From the NCBI GenBank assembly GCA_913049565.1, contig CAJWZG010000097.1, positions 1 to 9,602 of the forward strand: DNA of 9,602 bases, read 5' to 3'. The position numbers and the translations under genes are program-made. Of the stretch, positions 1 through 6,488 are shown in pieces (the stretch's first letter is position 1; every line of letters starts with the position of its first letter). Source of the DNA: an uncultured Gammaproteobacteria bacterium (GTDB lineage: Bacteria; Pseudomonadota; Gammaproteobacteria; Pseudomonadales; Azotimanducaceae_A). The notes below the pieces were generated by a model. It did not search any database, had not been told where the DNA came from, and saw nothing but the letters and a program-made list of their open reading frames with translations.

Positions 1-1
1 G

Positions 2-397
2 GGTTTTGCGATCGGTTTAGATCGTGTGGTGTTGTTGCACGAACTAACGCAAGCGGCGGCTCAAAAGCCAGAGCAAGCACAGGATAGGTCGGCTGATATT
101 TACGTCTGTATCTTAGAGCCCAGCCTGATCGGCGCAGCGATGCACACCGCGGATCGGATCCGAAAAGCTGCCCCGACAGCTCGAGTGCGTTTGCATATGG
201 GCGGCGGCAACTTGAAGAAGCAGCTAAAGAAAGCGGACGGCTGCGGTGCACAGTGGGCAGTCCTAGTAGACGAATCCTCTGTGGCAGAGCACGCCGTGAC
301 GTTGAAGCACTTGCGTGACGCCGCCTTGGGTCAACAGACGCTGCCAGTGGATTCAGCTATTTTGCAGCTGCAGGATTCTTTAGCGAGCTCCCGCTGA
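2..397 (+). CDS. hisS: Histidine--tRNA ligase, C-terminal part (5' end outside window)
   Basis: This is the last 131 codons of a class II aminoacyl-tRNA synthetase that charges tRNA-His with histidine in the cytoplasm. The visible part opens with class II motif 3, GFAIGLDRVVLLHEL, whose Arg contacts ATP. The open frame continues to base 2, so the gene clearly starts upstream. After a linker comes the anticodon-binding alpha/beta domain of the HisRS type, from about DIYVCILEP to the end. It contains the family-typical HMGGGNLKKQLKKAD stretch, in which the second domain helix follows a glycine turn. The gene stops with TGA at 395-397 and shows no frameshift. Its neighbours yfgM, bamB and der are the usual downstream partners of hisS in Gammaproteobacteria, which supports the call. 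Here the gap to yfgM is much longer than the few bases seen in E. coli. Confidence 0.95.
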   Translation, partial: GFAIGLDRVVLLHELTQAAAQKPEQAQDRSADIYVCILEPSLIGAAMHTADRIRKAAPTARVRLHMGGGNLKKQLKKADGCGAQWAVLVDESSVAEHAVTLKHLRDAALGQQTLPVDSAILQLQDSLASSR

Positions 398-400
398 GTG

Positions 401-437
401 ACAACGGGTATTATTTTTTGAAGATTTAACCCGTTGT
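401..437. repeat. Inverted repeat with AT-rich centre after hisS
   Basis: ACAACGGGT at 401-409 is repeated in perfect inverse orientation as ACCCGTTGT at 429-437. The 19-base centre is very AT-rich and includes six T at 414-419. If one mismatch is allowed the arms extend to 12 bases (398-409 and 429-440, 11 of 12 paired). It begins 3 bases after the hisS stop. A factor-independent terminator is unlikely because the T run is in the loop and no T run follows the second arm. A protein-binding dyad or a long-loop RNA hairpin fits better. Confidence 0.6.
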
Positions 438-481
438 GACGCTCATTCACCCATATGTCGGTTAGATCTGTGACAAAATAC

Positions 482-590
482 CGCTCCCGGGGCAGGCAGG
501 AATGCCCAACTGTGTTGGCGACATATCAACGTATGAAAATTGACACCGGCCGCGAGCGGTGTGCAGGACAAAAGAATAGGGGTGGGAGCG
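482..590 (+). promoter_or_regulatory. Possible structured leader that pairs with the yfgM ribosome-binding site
   Basis: CGCTCCC (482-488) and GGGAGCG (584-590) are perfectly complementary, with one additional G-U pair inside (489 with 583). The right arm contains the only good Shine-Dalgarno sequence for yfgM, GGGAG, six bases before its GTG start. Enclosed between the arms are two local hairpins, at 506-518 and 543-562. Together these would form a branched leader that hides the ribosome-binding site. This is inferred from base pairing only; no known riboswitch or attenuator class is recognised. Confidence 0.3.
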
Positions 591-594
591 CGCA

Positions 595-1329
595 GTGTCT
601 GAATACTTAAGCGAAGAAGAACAAATAAACCGGCTAGCTGAGTGGTGGGGTGCCTATGGCACACAGGTTTTGCTTGCCGTGGGTGTTTTGATCGCCGGGA
701 TTGTGGGTTGGGGCTACTACACCGGTGAGCGTCAGCAAACCATTGAAGCCGGCACTGCACTTTATGCACAGTATCTCGATGCTGCAGAGGCCGAGGAAAA
801 ACAAGCATTGGCTCTGCAAATCAAGCGCGAGTTCCCCGGTAGCGGTGTTCAAACGCTTGTGGCTTTAGCAGAGGCAAAAGAGGCCGTTAGCGCTGGAGAC
901 TTGGTTGCTGCTCAGACCGCTCTCACAGAAGCGCGAGACACTTCTCCAGATGCATTGCTCGGTGAATTGGCGAGTTTGCGACTGGCGAAGGTGCAGTATG
1001 CTCTGGGCGAAGCGGCAGCGGCTCTTGTTACGCTGCAAAGCGTTCGCAGTGCAGGGTACCTGTCACTTGCCCAGGAAATGACCGGCGACATCCATCTAGC
1101 AGAGGGCGACACCGAGCAAGCTTATGGGGCCTATCTTGCCGCCATCGATAACCGCGAGGCGGGCGGAAGCCGAGTGCTACTAGAAATAAAGCGGGACAAC
1201 GCTGCGCCAGTCAACGGTACGTTCACCACGTTTGCAAAGCCGTTAGACCAAGCCCTTGAGAAAGCGCGTGAAACCCTAGCAACGGATGAGATCAACGATT
1301 CAGATGCTGGTGATTCCTCCAATGACTGA
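595..1329 (+). CDS. yfgM: YfgM family TPR protein, SecYEG-associated periplasmic chaperone
   Basis: The protein has 244 residues and a bitopic inner membrane layout. It has a short acidic cytoplasmic N-terminus (SEYLSEEEQINRLAEWWGAYG), one transmembrane helix at about residues 22-42 (VLLAVGVLIAGIVGWGYY), and a long alanine-rich helical part with TPR-like repeats facing the periplasm. It ends in an acidic Asp/Ser tail. The E. coli family member, about 206 residues, contacts the SecYEG translocon together with PpiD and helps newly exported proteins. That role is transferred here from the family. The GTG start is chosen because GGGAG lies six bases upstream and the transmembrane helix falls where it does in relatives. 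The position between hisS and bamB is the conserved one. The protein is somewhat longer than the E. coli homologue, mainly at the C-terminus. Confidence 0.9.
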   Translation: MSEYLSEEEQINRLAEWWGAYGTQVLLAVGVLIAGIVGWGYYTGERQQTIEAGTALYAQYLDAAEAEEKQALALQIKREFPGSGVQTLVALAEAKEAVSAGDLVAAQTALTEARDTSPDALLGELASLRLAKVQYALGEAAAALVTLQSVRSAGYLSLAQEMTGDIHLAEGDTEQAYGAYLAAIDNREAGGSRVLLEIKRDNAAPVNGTFTTFAKPLDQALEKARETLATDEINDSDAGDSSND

Positions 1330-1339
1330 GACTAATGCG

Positions 1340-2614
1340 ATGACCGATAGACAGCCTCAAGGTGTGCACAGCTGGCGGGGTTTGATGCGCGGCGCCGTTA
1401 TCGCGGCGTTAGCACTATTGCTCAGTGGCTGCGCCATGTTTTCTTGGATTCCCGGCATTGGTGATGACGAAGACGACGAAAAAGAAAAAACTAAGCCAGC
1501 AGAGCTGGTGAGCTTCGATGCGGAAGTCGAGCTGCAACGGCTTTGGAAGACAAAGGTAGGCAACGGGCTAGGGAAAAAATACATACGTCTCCAGCCACTG
1601 GTTGTCGCTGACCGTGTGGTTGCAGCAGATGCTTACGGCACTGTTATGGCTTTTGATCGATTTTCAGGCAAACAAATTTGGCGGAAAAAAATAGGTCAGG
1701 AAGAAAGTATTGCCTCGGGATTAAACAGATTCTTGGACCGTAGCGATGGTGGCTTCGTCAGCGGCGGTGTCGGTGGCGGTGAAGGCCTCGTGTTGCTGGG
1801 AACTACCCGAGGGTTCGTGGTAGCGCTTGCGATAGCCGACGGAACTGAGGTTTGGCGGACTTATGTTGGATCCGAGATTGGGGCCCAACCAGTAGCAGCG
1901 CAAGGGCGCGTTTTCACGCAGACGATCGATGGTGAGCTGATCGCGCTCAATGCCGATGACGGTAAAAAAATCTGGTCTTACTCCAGTCAGGTGCCGCTGC
2001 TGACGTTGCGTGGCACCAGTACACCTCTCACAGCGCGAGACGTCGTCTATGCTGGTTTTTCCAGCGGTAAGGTGGTGGCACTGCGAGCCAACAACGGCGA
2101 GCCGGTTTGGGAACAGCGCATTATGCTGCCTGAAGGGCGATCTGAACTTGAGCGCATTGTTGACGTGGATGCAGCCCCATTATTGGCCGGTGACGGATTG
2201 TTCGCTCAAGCGTATCAAGGCCGTCTGATGCGGATTGTTGCTCGCGACGGGCGACCTCGTTGGGAAGCGGAAATATCCAGTTTTCTAAATCTGGCCGAAG
2301 GTTACGGGCAGATCTATGCCGTCGAAGAAAAAGATACGGTGACAGCTGTGGATCAGGATCGTGGTGATGTTGTTTGGCAGCATGAGATACTGGCAAGGCG
2401 AGCGTTGACTCCACCGCTGGCATTTTCCAACTATCTAGTCGTGGGCGATTCGCAGGGTTACCTGCACGTTATGGCTCAGCGCGATGGGCGCATGATGGGG
2501 CGAGAGAAAGTTAGCGGTAAAGGGATGCGAACCCCTTTTACGTTAGCGGACGGCACCATGTTTATTTTGGATGACGCTGGCGGCCTTCACGCTTACAAAA
2601 TTTCGTCGAGGTAA
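1340..2614 (+). CDS. bamB: Outer membrane assembly lipoprotein BamB
   Basis: This is the beta-propeller lipoprotein of the BAM complex, which folds beta-barrel proteins into the outer membrane. With the start at 1340 it has 424 residues. The signal peptide has Arg residues followed by AVIAALALLLSGC, with lipobox LSGC and lipidated Cys31. Ala at +2 predicts outer membrane sorting. A very acidic linker (residues 41-49) precedes the propeller. About eight PQQ-like blades follow, with repeats such as GTVMAFDRFSGKQIW, GELIALNADDGKKIW and GKVVALRANNGEPVW. The segment ELERIVDVD (269-277) matches the conserved loop used to bind BamA. The start is uncertain. ATG 1340 has GAG nine bases upstream. ATG 1322 (overlapping yfgM by 8 bases), GTG 1364 and ATG 1385 are alternatives, the last giving a very short signal peptide. 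The stop is two bases before der. Confidence 0.94.
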   Translation: MTDRQPQGVHSWRGLMRGAVIAALALLLSGCAMFSWIPGIGDDEDDEKEKTKPAELVSFDAEVELQRLWKTKVGNGLGKKYIRLQPLVVADRVVAADAYGTVMAFDRFSGKQIWRKKIGQEESIASGLNRFLDRSDGGFVSGGVGGGEGLVLLGTTRGFVVALAIADGTEVWRTYVGSEIGAQPVAAQGRVFTQTIDGELIALNADDGKKIWSYSSQVPLLTLRGTSTPLTARDVVYAGFSSGKVVALRANNGEPVWEQRIMLPEGRSELERIVDVDAAPLLAGDGLFAQAYQGRLMRIVARDGRPRWEAEISSFLNLAEGYGQIYAVEEKDTVTAVDQDRGDVVWQHEILARRALTPPLAFSNYLVVGDSQGYLHVMAQRDGRMMGREKVSGKGMRTPFTLADGTMFILDDAGGLHAYKISSR

Positions 2615-2619
2615 TATTG
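2608..2619 (+). promoter_or_regulatory. Ribosome-binding site and TTG start of der inside the end of bamB
   Basis: GAGG (2608-2611) spans the last sense codons and the first base of the bamB stop codon region. It is followed by a five-base spacer and TTG at 2617. No ATG or GTG is available in frame nearby, and the family N-terminus (hydrophobic residues directly before GRPNVGKS) begins exactly here. The site decides the start and suggests that ribosomes finishing bamB re-initiate on der. Confidence 0.75.
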
Positions 2620-4020
2620 CTGCCGACCATCGCCCTGGTGGGCCGTCCCAATGTCGGCAAGTCAACGCTGTTCAACAAGCTGACCAATTCGCGGGACGCG
2701 CTGGTAGCGGATGTTCCGGGCCTGACGCGTGACCGACGTTACGGGCGGATGGAAATCGAGGAGGATCAGGTAACGCTGATCGATACCGGGGGTTTGTTCG
2801 GCGAGCATGTATTGGCCGACGAGTTAACGGGCCAAACTCAACTGGCTGTCGATGAGGCAGATCTGGTGCTTTTGCTGTTGGACGCCCGAGACGGCGTCAC
2901 CGCTTCTGATGAAGATGTCGTTGCCTACTTACGCAAGAGCAACGTCGCCTTTCTACCCGTGGTCAACAAAATCGACGGCCTGAACGAAGACCATTTAATT
3001 GCAGACTTTGTCCGTTTCGGTTTCCCGGCATACGCTTTGATATCGGCGAGTCATAATCGCGGCCTAAAACAGCTGCGAGAGACGGTGGCTGCAGAGCTTC
3101 AGCGGCTCAACATTTCTTTTGCACCAGAACCAGAATTAGATGACGACAGTATCCGTGTGGCAGTCGTCGGTCGGCCAAATGTCGGTAAATCTACGCTGGT
3201 GAACCGACTCATCGGCGAAGAGCGACAAGTCGTATTTGATATGCCGGGTACGACGAAGGACGCGATAGACATACCGTTCCACAAAGACGGAACCGACTAT
3301 GTGCTGATTGATACGGCCGGAGTGCGACGCAAGGGCAAGGTGTCGGAAGTCACGGAAAAGTTCTCGGTGGTGAAGGCGCTGCAGGCTATGGAAAGGGCTC
3401 ATGTAGTGATCTTGGTGATCGATGCGTCCGAGGGCTTGGTCGAACAAGACCTGCATGTACTGGAGTACGCGCTAGAGGCAGGGGCGGGCATGGTAATTGC
3501 TGTCAACAAGTGGGATGGGCTTGCTACAGAGCAAAGAGAGCGGGTCAACACGGCCCTCGATCGTCGCCTAAATTTCGTCCCATGGGTACCGCTGCAGACG
3601 ATCTCAGCCTTGCACGGGAGCGGTGTTGGCAAGCTGCTGGGCCATGTAGAGCAGGTTCATAAAGTAGGGCTATTCGACGTTTCGACGTCGCTATTGACCC
3701 GGCTGGTGCGCAACATGGTCGCAGCGCATCCAACGCCATCGGTTCGAGGTCGAGCGATTAAAATTAAAGTAGCCACCCGCGCAGGCGCACATCCACCCAG
3801 AATTGTCGTGCATGGCAACCAGCTGGGTTCACTGCCGGCAAGTTACCGGCGCTTTTTGGAAAACGGTTTTCGAGAAGCGCTGAACCTCATCGGGAACCCG
3901 GTAAAACTCGAGCTGCGTGACTCTGAGAACCCTTTCGCCGGGAAGCGCAATGTGCTTACCCAGCGGCAGCTGGATCGTCGCAAACGCAGTATCAAGCATC
4001 GCAAAAAGGCAAAAAAATAA
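2617..4020 (+). CDS. der: Ribosome biogenesis GTPase Der (EngA)
   Basis: Der is a cytoplasmic GTPase essential in E. coli that acts in assembly of the 50S ribosomal subunit. The 467 residues show its defining tandem of two GTPase domains. Domain 1 has GRPNVGKS (9-16), PGLTRDR, DTGG and NKID (117-120). Domain 2 has GRPNVGKS (185-192), PGTTKD (210-215), DTAG and NKWD (297-300). An acidic linker (EPELDDD, about 171-177) joins them. A KH-like domain follows from about residue 355 to 440, ending in a very basic tail (RRKRSIKHRKKAKK) suited to rRNA contact. All nucleotide-binding motifs are intact in both domains. The gene starts with TTG two bases after bamB, so it is probably the last gene of the yfgM-bamB-der operon. 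It converges with the peptidase gene on the other strand, with stops only 19 bases apart. Confidence 0.98.
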   Translation: MLPTIALVGRPNVGKSTLFNKLTNSRDALVADVPGLTRDRRYGRMEIEEDQVTLIDTGGLFGEHVLADELTGQTQLAVDEADLVLLLLDARDGVTASDEDVVAYLRKSNVAFLPVVNKIDGLNEDHLIADFVRFGFPAYALISASHNRGLKQLRETVAAELQRLNISFAPEPELDDDSIRVAVVGRPNVGKSTLVNRLIGEERQVVFDMPGTTKDAIDIPFHKDGTDYVLIDTAGVRRKGKVSEVTEKFSVVKALQAMERAHVVILVIDASEGLVEQDLHVLEYALEAGAGMVIAVNKWDGLATEQRERVNTALDRRLNFVPWVPLQTISALHGSGVGKLLGHVEQVHKVGLFDVSTSLLTRLVRNMVAAHPTPSVRGRAIKIKVATRAGAHPPRIVVHGNQLGSLPASYRRFLENGFREALNLIGNPVKLELRDSENPFAGKRNVLTQRQLDRRKRSIKHRKKAKK

Positions 4021-4039
4021 GTTCCTAAGAGACGGTAGA

Positions 4040-4894
4040 TTACTGCGCCGAAGGATTGAGCATCGCCATCATGCTTTGCGGATCGACGCGATAGCCGTTC
4101 AGGCTGACAGACCAGTGCAGGTGAGGCCCAGTCGCGCGGCCCGTAGCCCCAACTAAACCGATAATCTGTCCTTGCTCTACGCGTTCGCCCTCGGTGACCA
4201 AGGGTTCGCTGAGGTGGCAATACATAGTGATAAGGCCTTCACCGTGATCGAGAAAGACGGTCTTGCCGTTGTAATACAAATCATCCACTAGAGTAACGGT
4301 AGCGTTTGTCGGTGCCGTTATTTCACTGCCTTGAGGTGCGGCAATGTCCAAACCACTGTGTGGACTGCGCGCCTCGCCGTTGAAAAACCGTCGGTGCCCA
4401 AAGAGACTGCTGATCCTGCCTTGCAGGGGCTGTTCGAAACTTTGAATGGGCGATTGTATTTCTGAGTACTGAAGGTAAAGGGCTCGCTGACGTTGGCTCT
4501 CGCGGCGTATTCTGGCGAGCTGTTCCTCGCTGGGGTTGACCATGGCACGATTCTTCAGCGTGATGTGCTGCTCGGTATAGGCTTTGTTCGTCACCGAAAA
4601 CGCGTGAGTCAGGCTCGCATCGTTCAAGCGGTAGTTGATCGTTGCATCTCCCAGAGTCTGGCTGAGCGGCACCCCGACAAAAACTTGGTCGCCCACATGT
4701 CTTACCGGGCGGTTATTAAACCGAATGTCGGTGGCGCCAAAAGGGGGAGTCCAGCGATAAATGCCGCCGGGTACCGCTAGTTTGTCAGATTGGACCCCCT
4801 GCGGCGAGGCCAGGGCGCTGTGGGTGGTTAAAAGCAGCCAAAGGCCAATAACAATAGCGTGAGCCAATGCGCTACATGGGTTGAGCATTATCAT
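4040..4894 (-). CDS. Secreted M23 family zinc metallopeptidase (peptidoglycan endopeptidase)
   Basis: The 284-residue protein starts with a Sec signal peptide (hydrophobic core AIVIGLWLLL, likely cleavage after THSALA, about residue 29). Next is a beta-rich N-terminal region beginning VPGGIYRWTPP and containing VFVGVPLSQTLGD, like the domain found before some M23 catalytic cores. A helical linker with several Arg and Gln residues follows, then the LytM-type catalytic domain (about 158-272). Zinc ligands H179 and D183 (HSGLD) and the H258-L-H260 motif are present, as is the upstream H227 (MYCHL), so it should be an active enzyme rather than an EnvC- or NlpD-like activator. The family cleaves peptide cross-links in peptidoglycan, and the exact bond is unknown here. 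It lies five bases downstream of xseA on the same strand. AGAGGA sits 12 bases before the ATG, a long but usable spacing. Confidence 0.93.
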   Translation of the reverse strand: MIMLNPCSALAHAIVIGLWLLLTTHSALASPQGVQSDKLAVPGGIYRWTPPFGATDIRFNNRPVRHVGDQVFVGVPLSQTLGDATINYRLNDASLTHAFSVTNKAYTEQHITLKNRAMVNPSEEQLARIRRESQRQRALYLQYSEIQSPIQSFEQPLQGRISSLFGHRRFFNGEARSPHSGLDIAAPQGSEITAPTNATVTLVDDLYYNGKTVFLDHGEGLITMYCHLSEPLVTEGERVEQGQIIGLVGATGRATGPHLHWSVSLNGYRVDPQSMMAMLNPSAQ

Positions 4895-4899
4895 CGGTT

Positions 4900-6324
4900 C
4901 TATGGATCCTCTGAAGTGTTCTGGTTTGCGTTCGCTAGCGTTATACCGGTCTGCACATCAGTAATCGTGGCGGTAAAAGCGCCGTCCTGCATTTGGCCCA
5001 GTATTTCGTGGCCTGCCGCCAAGTCGGTGGTACTGGACAGAACGGTTCCCGAGGCGCTGCGCACTACGGTATAGCCTCTAGCTAATGTCGGCAGCGGACT
5101 AAGGCTTTCCAGCATGCGCGCTGCTGCGCCCAGTTCGTTCTGCTTCTGCTCTCGTGCTCGATGAGCCGATTGGATGAGTTGCAGTTTCGTATTACCGAGC
5201 CTTTTGCCCAACGCTACGACCAAGCGGTCAGGTCGCTGGGCATGCAGACGTTTGCGGGTTTCTTCCAGCGCCACCGCGGGAGTTGCTAGATGATTATCCA
5301 TCGAGCGCGTCAGGCGCGCGGTCAGATCGTCCACTCGCTGAGCCGCTTGCTGGCAGTAACGCTGGGGGTTTACAAGCCCGGCGGTGTTTTTCTCCAAACG
5401 CAGCTTGCGCTGTTGTAGATCTGACCGAAGGACTAGCCCTAGGCGATTGAGTTGTCCCAGCAGTACTTGCTGCAGTTCCGCGCCGTCGGGCGCGATTAAC
5501 TCGGCTGCCGCAGACGGTGTGGGTGCTCGCAAGTCTGCGACAAAGTCAGCGATGGAGACATCGATTTCATGCCCGACTGCGGAAACCACGGGTATCCGAA
5601 TGGCGGCAATGGATCGAGCGATGGATTCGGCGTTGAACACCCACAGGTCTTCCATCGAACCGCCCCCTCGCGTGAGCAGGACAACGTCGGGAGATAAATC
5701 TTGGGCACGCGCCAGTGCTTCGAGAATGTCCTGCTCAGCGTCGGCTCCTTGCACGGCCGTTGGCACAAGGGTGACGTTCAGCGCAGGAAAACGGCGACGC
5801 CAAACGGACAAAATATCGGTGAGTGCAGCGCCGGTCGGAGAAGTAACGACGACTACATGTTTCGGCAGCGCGGGCAGCGGGCGCTTGCGAGCCGTATCAA
5901 ACAGTCCTTCCGCGTCCAGTTGTCGTTTTAACGCATCAAATGCTGCTCGTAGCGCACCCTCACCGGCAGGCTCCATATGCTCGACGATGATCTGGAATTC
6001 GCCGCGCCCCTCGTAGAGGCTTACTCGTCCTCGCAGCAGCACCTGCTGGCCGTTTGCCGGCTGCATGCGTGCTCGTCGGTTGGCATTGGCAAACATAGCG
6101 CAACGCACTTGTGCGTCATTGTCCTTCAATGTGAAATACCAGTGACCTGAGCTGGGGCGCGCAAAACTGGACAGTTCGCCGCTAACCCAAATCTGGTTAA
6201 AGCGCTGCTCAATGGTCATACGGGCTTGGCGATTCAGCTGGCTTACCGACAGTACCTGCCGCTGGGGGATCGACACTTCGTCGCTAGGCGGGGGCTTTGC
6301 CACGTTAGAACCTGAATTGGGCAT
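4900..6324 (-). CDS. xseA: Exodeoxyribonuclease VII large subunit
   Basis: XseA is the catalytic subunit of exonuclease VII, which degrades single-stranded DNA from both ends into oligonucleotides in repair. It works with several copies of the small subunit XseB, which is not encoded in this window. The 474 residues comprise an N-terminal OB fold (about 22-120, starting LSVSQLNRQ), the catalytic domain, a long coiled-coil region rich in Gln, Leu and Arg (about 280-400) and a C-terminal segment LSPLPTLARGYTVV (408-421). Conserved motifs are SPTGAALTDIL (162-172), RGGGSMEDLWVFN (219-231), GHEIDVSIADFVADLRAPTPSA (251 onward) and TAVQG. The start at 6324 is chosen because the OB fold begins about 25 residues later, as in relatives. 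A frame open further upstream would run across the guaB start with unrelated sequence. It is divergent from guaB, as in E. coli. Confidence 0.95.
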   Translation of the reverse strand: MPNSGSNVAKPPPSDEVSIPQRQVLSVSQLNRQARMTIEQRFNQIWVSGELSSFARPSSGHWYFTLKDNDAQVRCAMFANANRRARMQPANGQQVLLRGRVSLYEGRGEFQIIVEHMEPAGEGALRAAFDALKRQLDAEGLFDTARKRPLPALPKHVVVVTSPTGAALTDILSVWRRRFPALNVTLVPTAVQGADAEQDILEALARAQDLSPDVVLLTRGGGSMEDLWVFNAESIARSIAAIRIPVVSAVGHEIDVSIADFVADLRAPTPSAAAELIAPDGAELQQVLLGQLNRLGLVLRSDLQQRKLRLEKNTAGLVNPQRYCQQAAQRVDDLTARLTRSMDNHLATPAVALEETRKRLHAQRPDRLVVALGKRLGNTKLQLIQSAHRAREQKQNELGAAARMLESLSPLPTLARGYTVVRSASGTVLSSTTDLAAGHEILGQMQDGAFTATITDVQTGITLANANQNTSEDP

Positions 6325-6488
6325 AACAACTTCTTCAACGGATAGTGCCAAATCATTTCGTCTTTGGCGGCGCAGTACAAGATGTAACCTGCAAAAGTGG
6401 GTCAAATGATCAAGAGGGCCAGAAACATAAAGCCGGGTTTTACTTCTTCGATGCCCATCGCTAAAATGTTGCTTTTGCGGGGCAACCA
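6325..6488. promoter_or_regulatory. Divergent xseA-guaB regulatory region
   Basis: These 164 bases separate two divergently transcribed genes and must hold promoters for both. The guaB side has the better candidate (separate entry). On the xseA side the minus strand shows TTGACC (plus 6400-6405), with only a poor -10 (TCTTGT) 17 bases on, so that promoter is not established. No terminator or RNA gene is evident. Confidence 0.6.
6439..6467 (+). promoter_or_regulatory. Candidate sigma70-like promoter of guaB
   Basis: TTTACT (6439-6444, four of six matches to TTGACA) is separated by 17 bases from TAAAAT (6462-6467, five of six matches to TATAAT). Transcription would begin near 6474 and give a short leader of about 15 bases before the guaB ATG. 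A 12-base dyad, CGATG-CC-CATCG (6449-6460), fills the spacer and could be bound by a regulator. These are sequence matches only. Confidence 0.55.

Larger units (their letters stand above)
398..594. other. hisS-yfgM intergenic region with several inverted repeats
   Basis: This 197-base gap has no convincing gene. It holds a 9-bp perfect inverted repeat just after hisS (401-409 and 429-437), an 8-bp pair ATATGTCG/CGACATAT (453-460 and 519-526), a small hairpin CCAAC-TGT-GTTGG (506-518) and a hairpin ACACCG/CGGTGT (543-548 and 557-562). A further segment, CGCTCCC at 482-488, is exactly complementary to the yfgM ribosome-binding region (584-590). A TTGACA hexamer lies at 540-545, but no -10 box follows at 15-19 bases. 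I infer either a structured leader for yfgM within a hisS readthrough transcript or a regulatory spacer. Some of the shorter pairings could be chance. Confidence 0.5.

Noticed and set aside
540..568. Perfect TTGACA hexamer upstream of yfgM as a promoter -35 box
   Set aside because: None of the hexamers 15-19 bases downstream resembles a -10 box (GTGCAG, TGCAGG, GCAGGA and neighbours), so a sigma70 promoter here is not supported.
455..610. 51-codon plus-strand reading frame in the hisS-yfgM gap (starts MSVRSVTKYRSR)
   Set aside because: It has no Shine-Dalgarno sequence before the ATG, no recognisable motif, and runs into yfgM in another frame. A frame of this length is expected by chance.
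443..808. 121-codon minus-strand reading frame across the gap and the start of yfgM
   Set aside because: It overlaps the conserved N-terminus of yfgM in antisense, and its Cys/His/Arg-rich composition resembles no protein family.
3673..3688. Tandem eight-base repeat TTCGACGT in der
   Set aside because: There are only two copies inside a coding region, within an ordinary FDVSTS peptide at the domain boundary. It does not indicate a mobile or regulatory element.
4005..4045. Shared terminator between the convergent der and peptidase genes
   Set aside because: A-rich codons at the end of der give a T run on the minus strand, but no stem of more than about four bases precedes it, so a factor-independent terminator is not supported.
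5384..6016. 210-codon plus-strand reading frame opposite xseA
   Set aside because: It is low-complexity Ser/Arg/Ala sequence, lies wholly antisense to well-conserved xseA codons, and resembles no family. It is a product of codon bias on the real strand.
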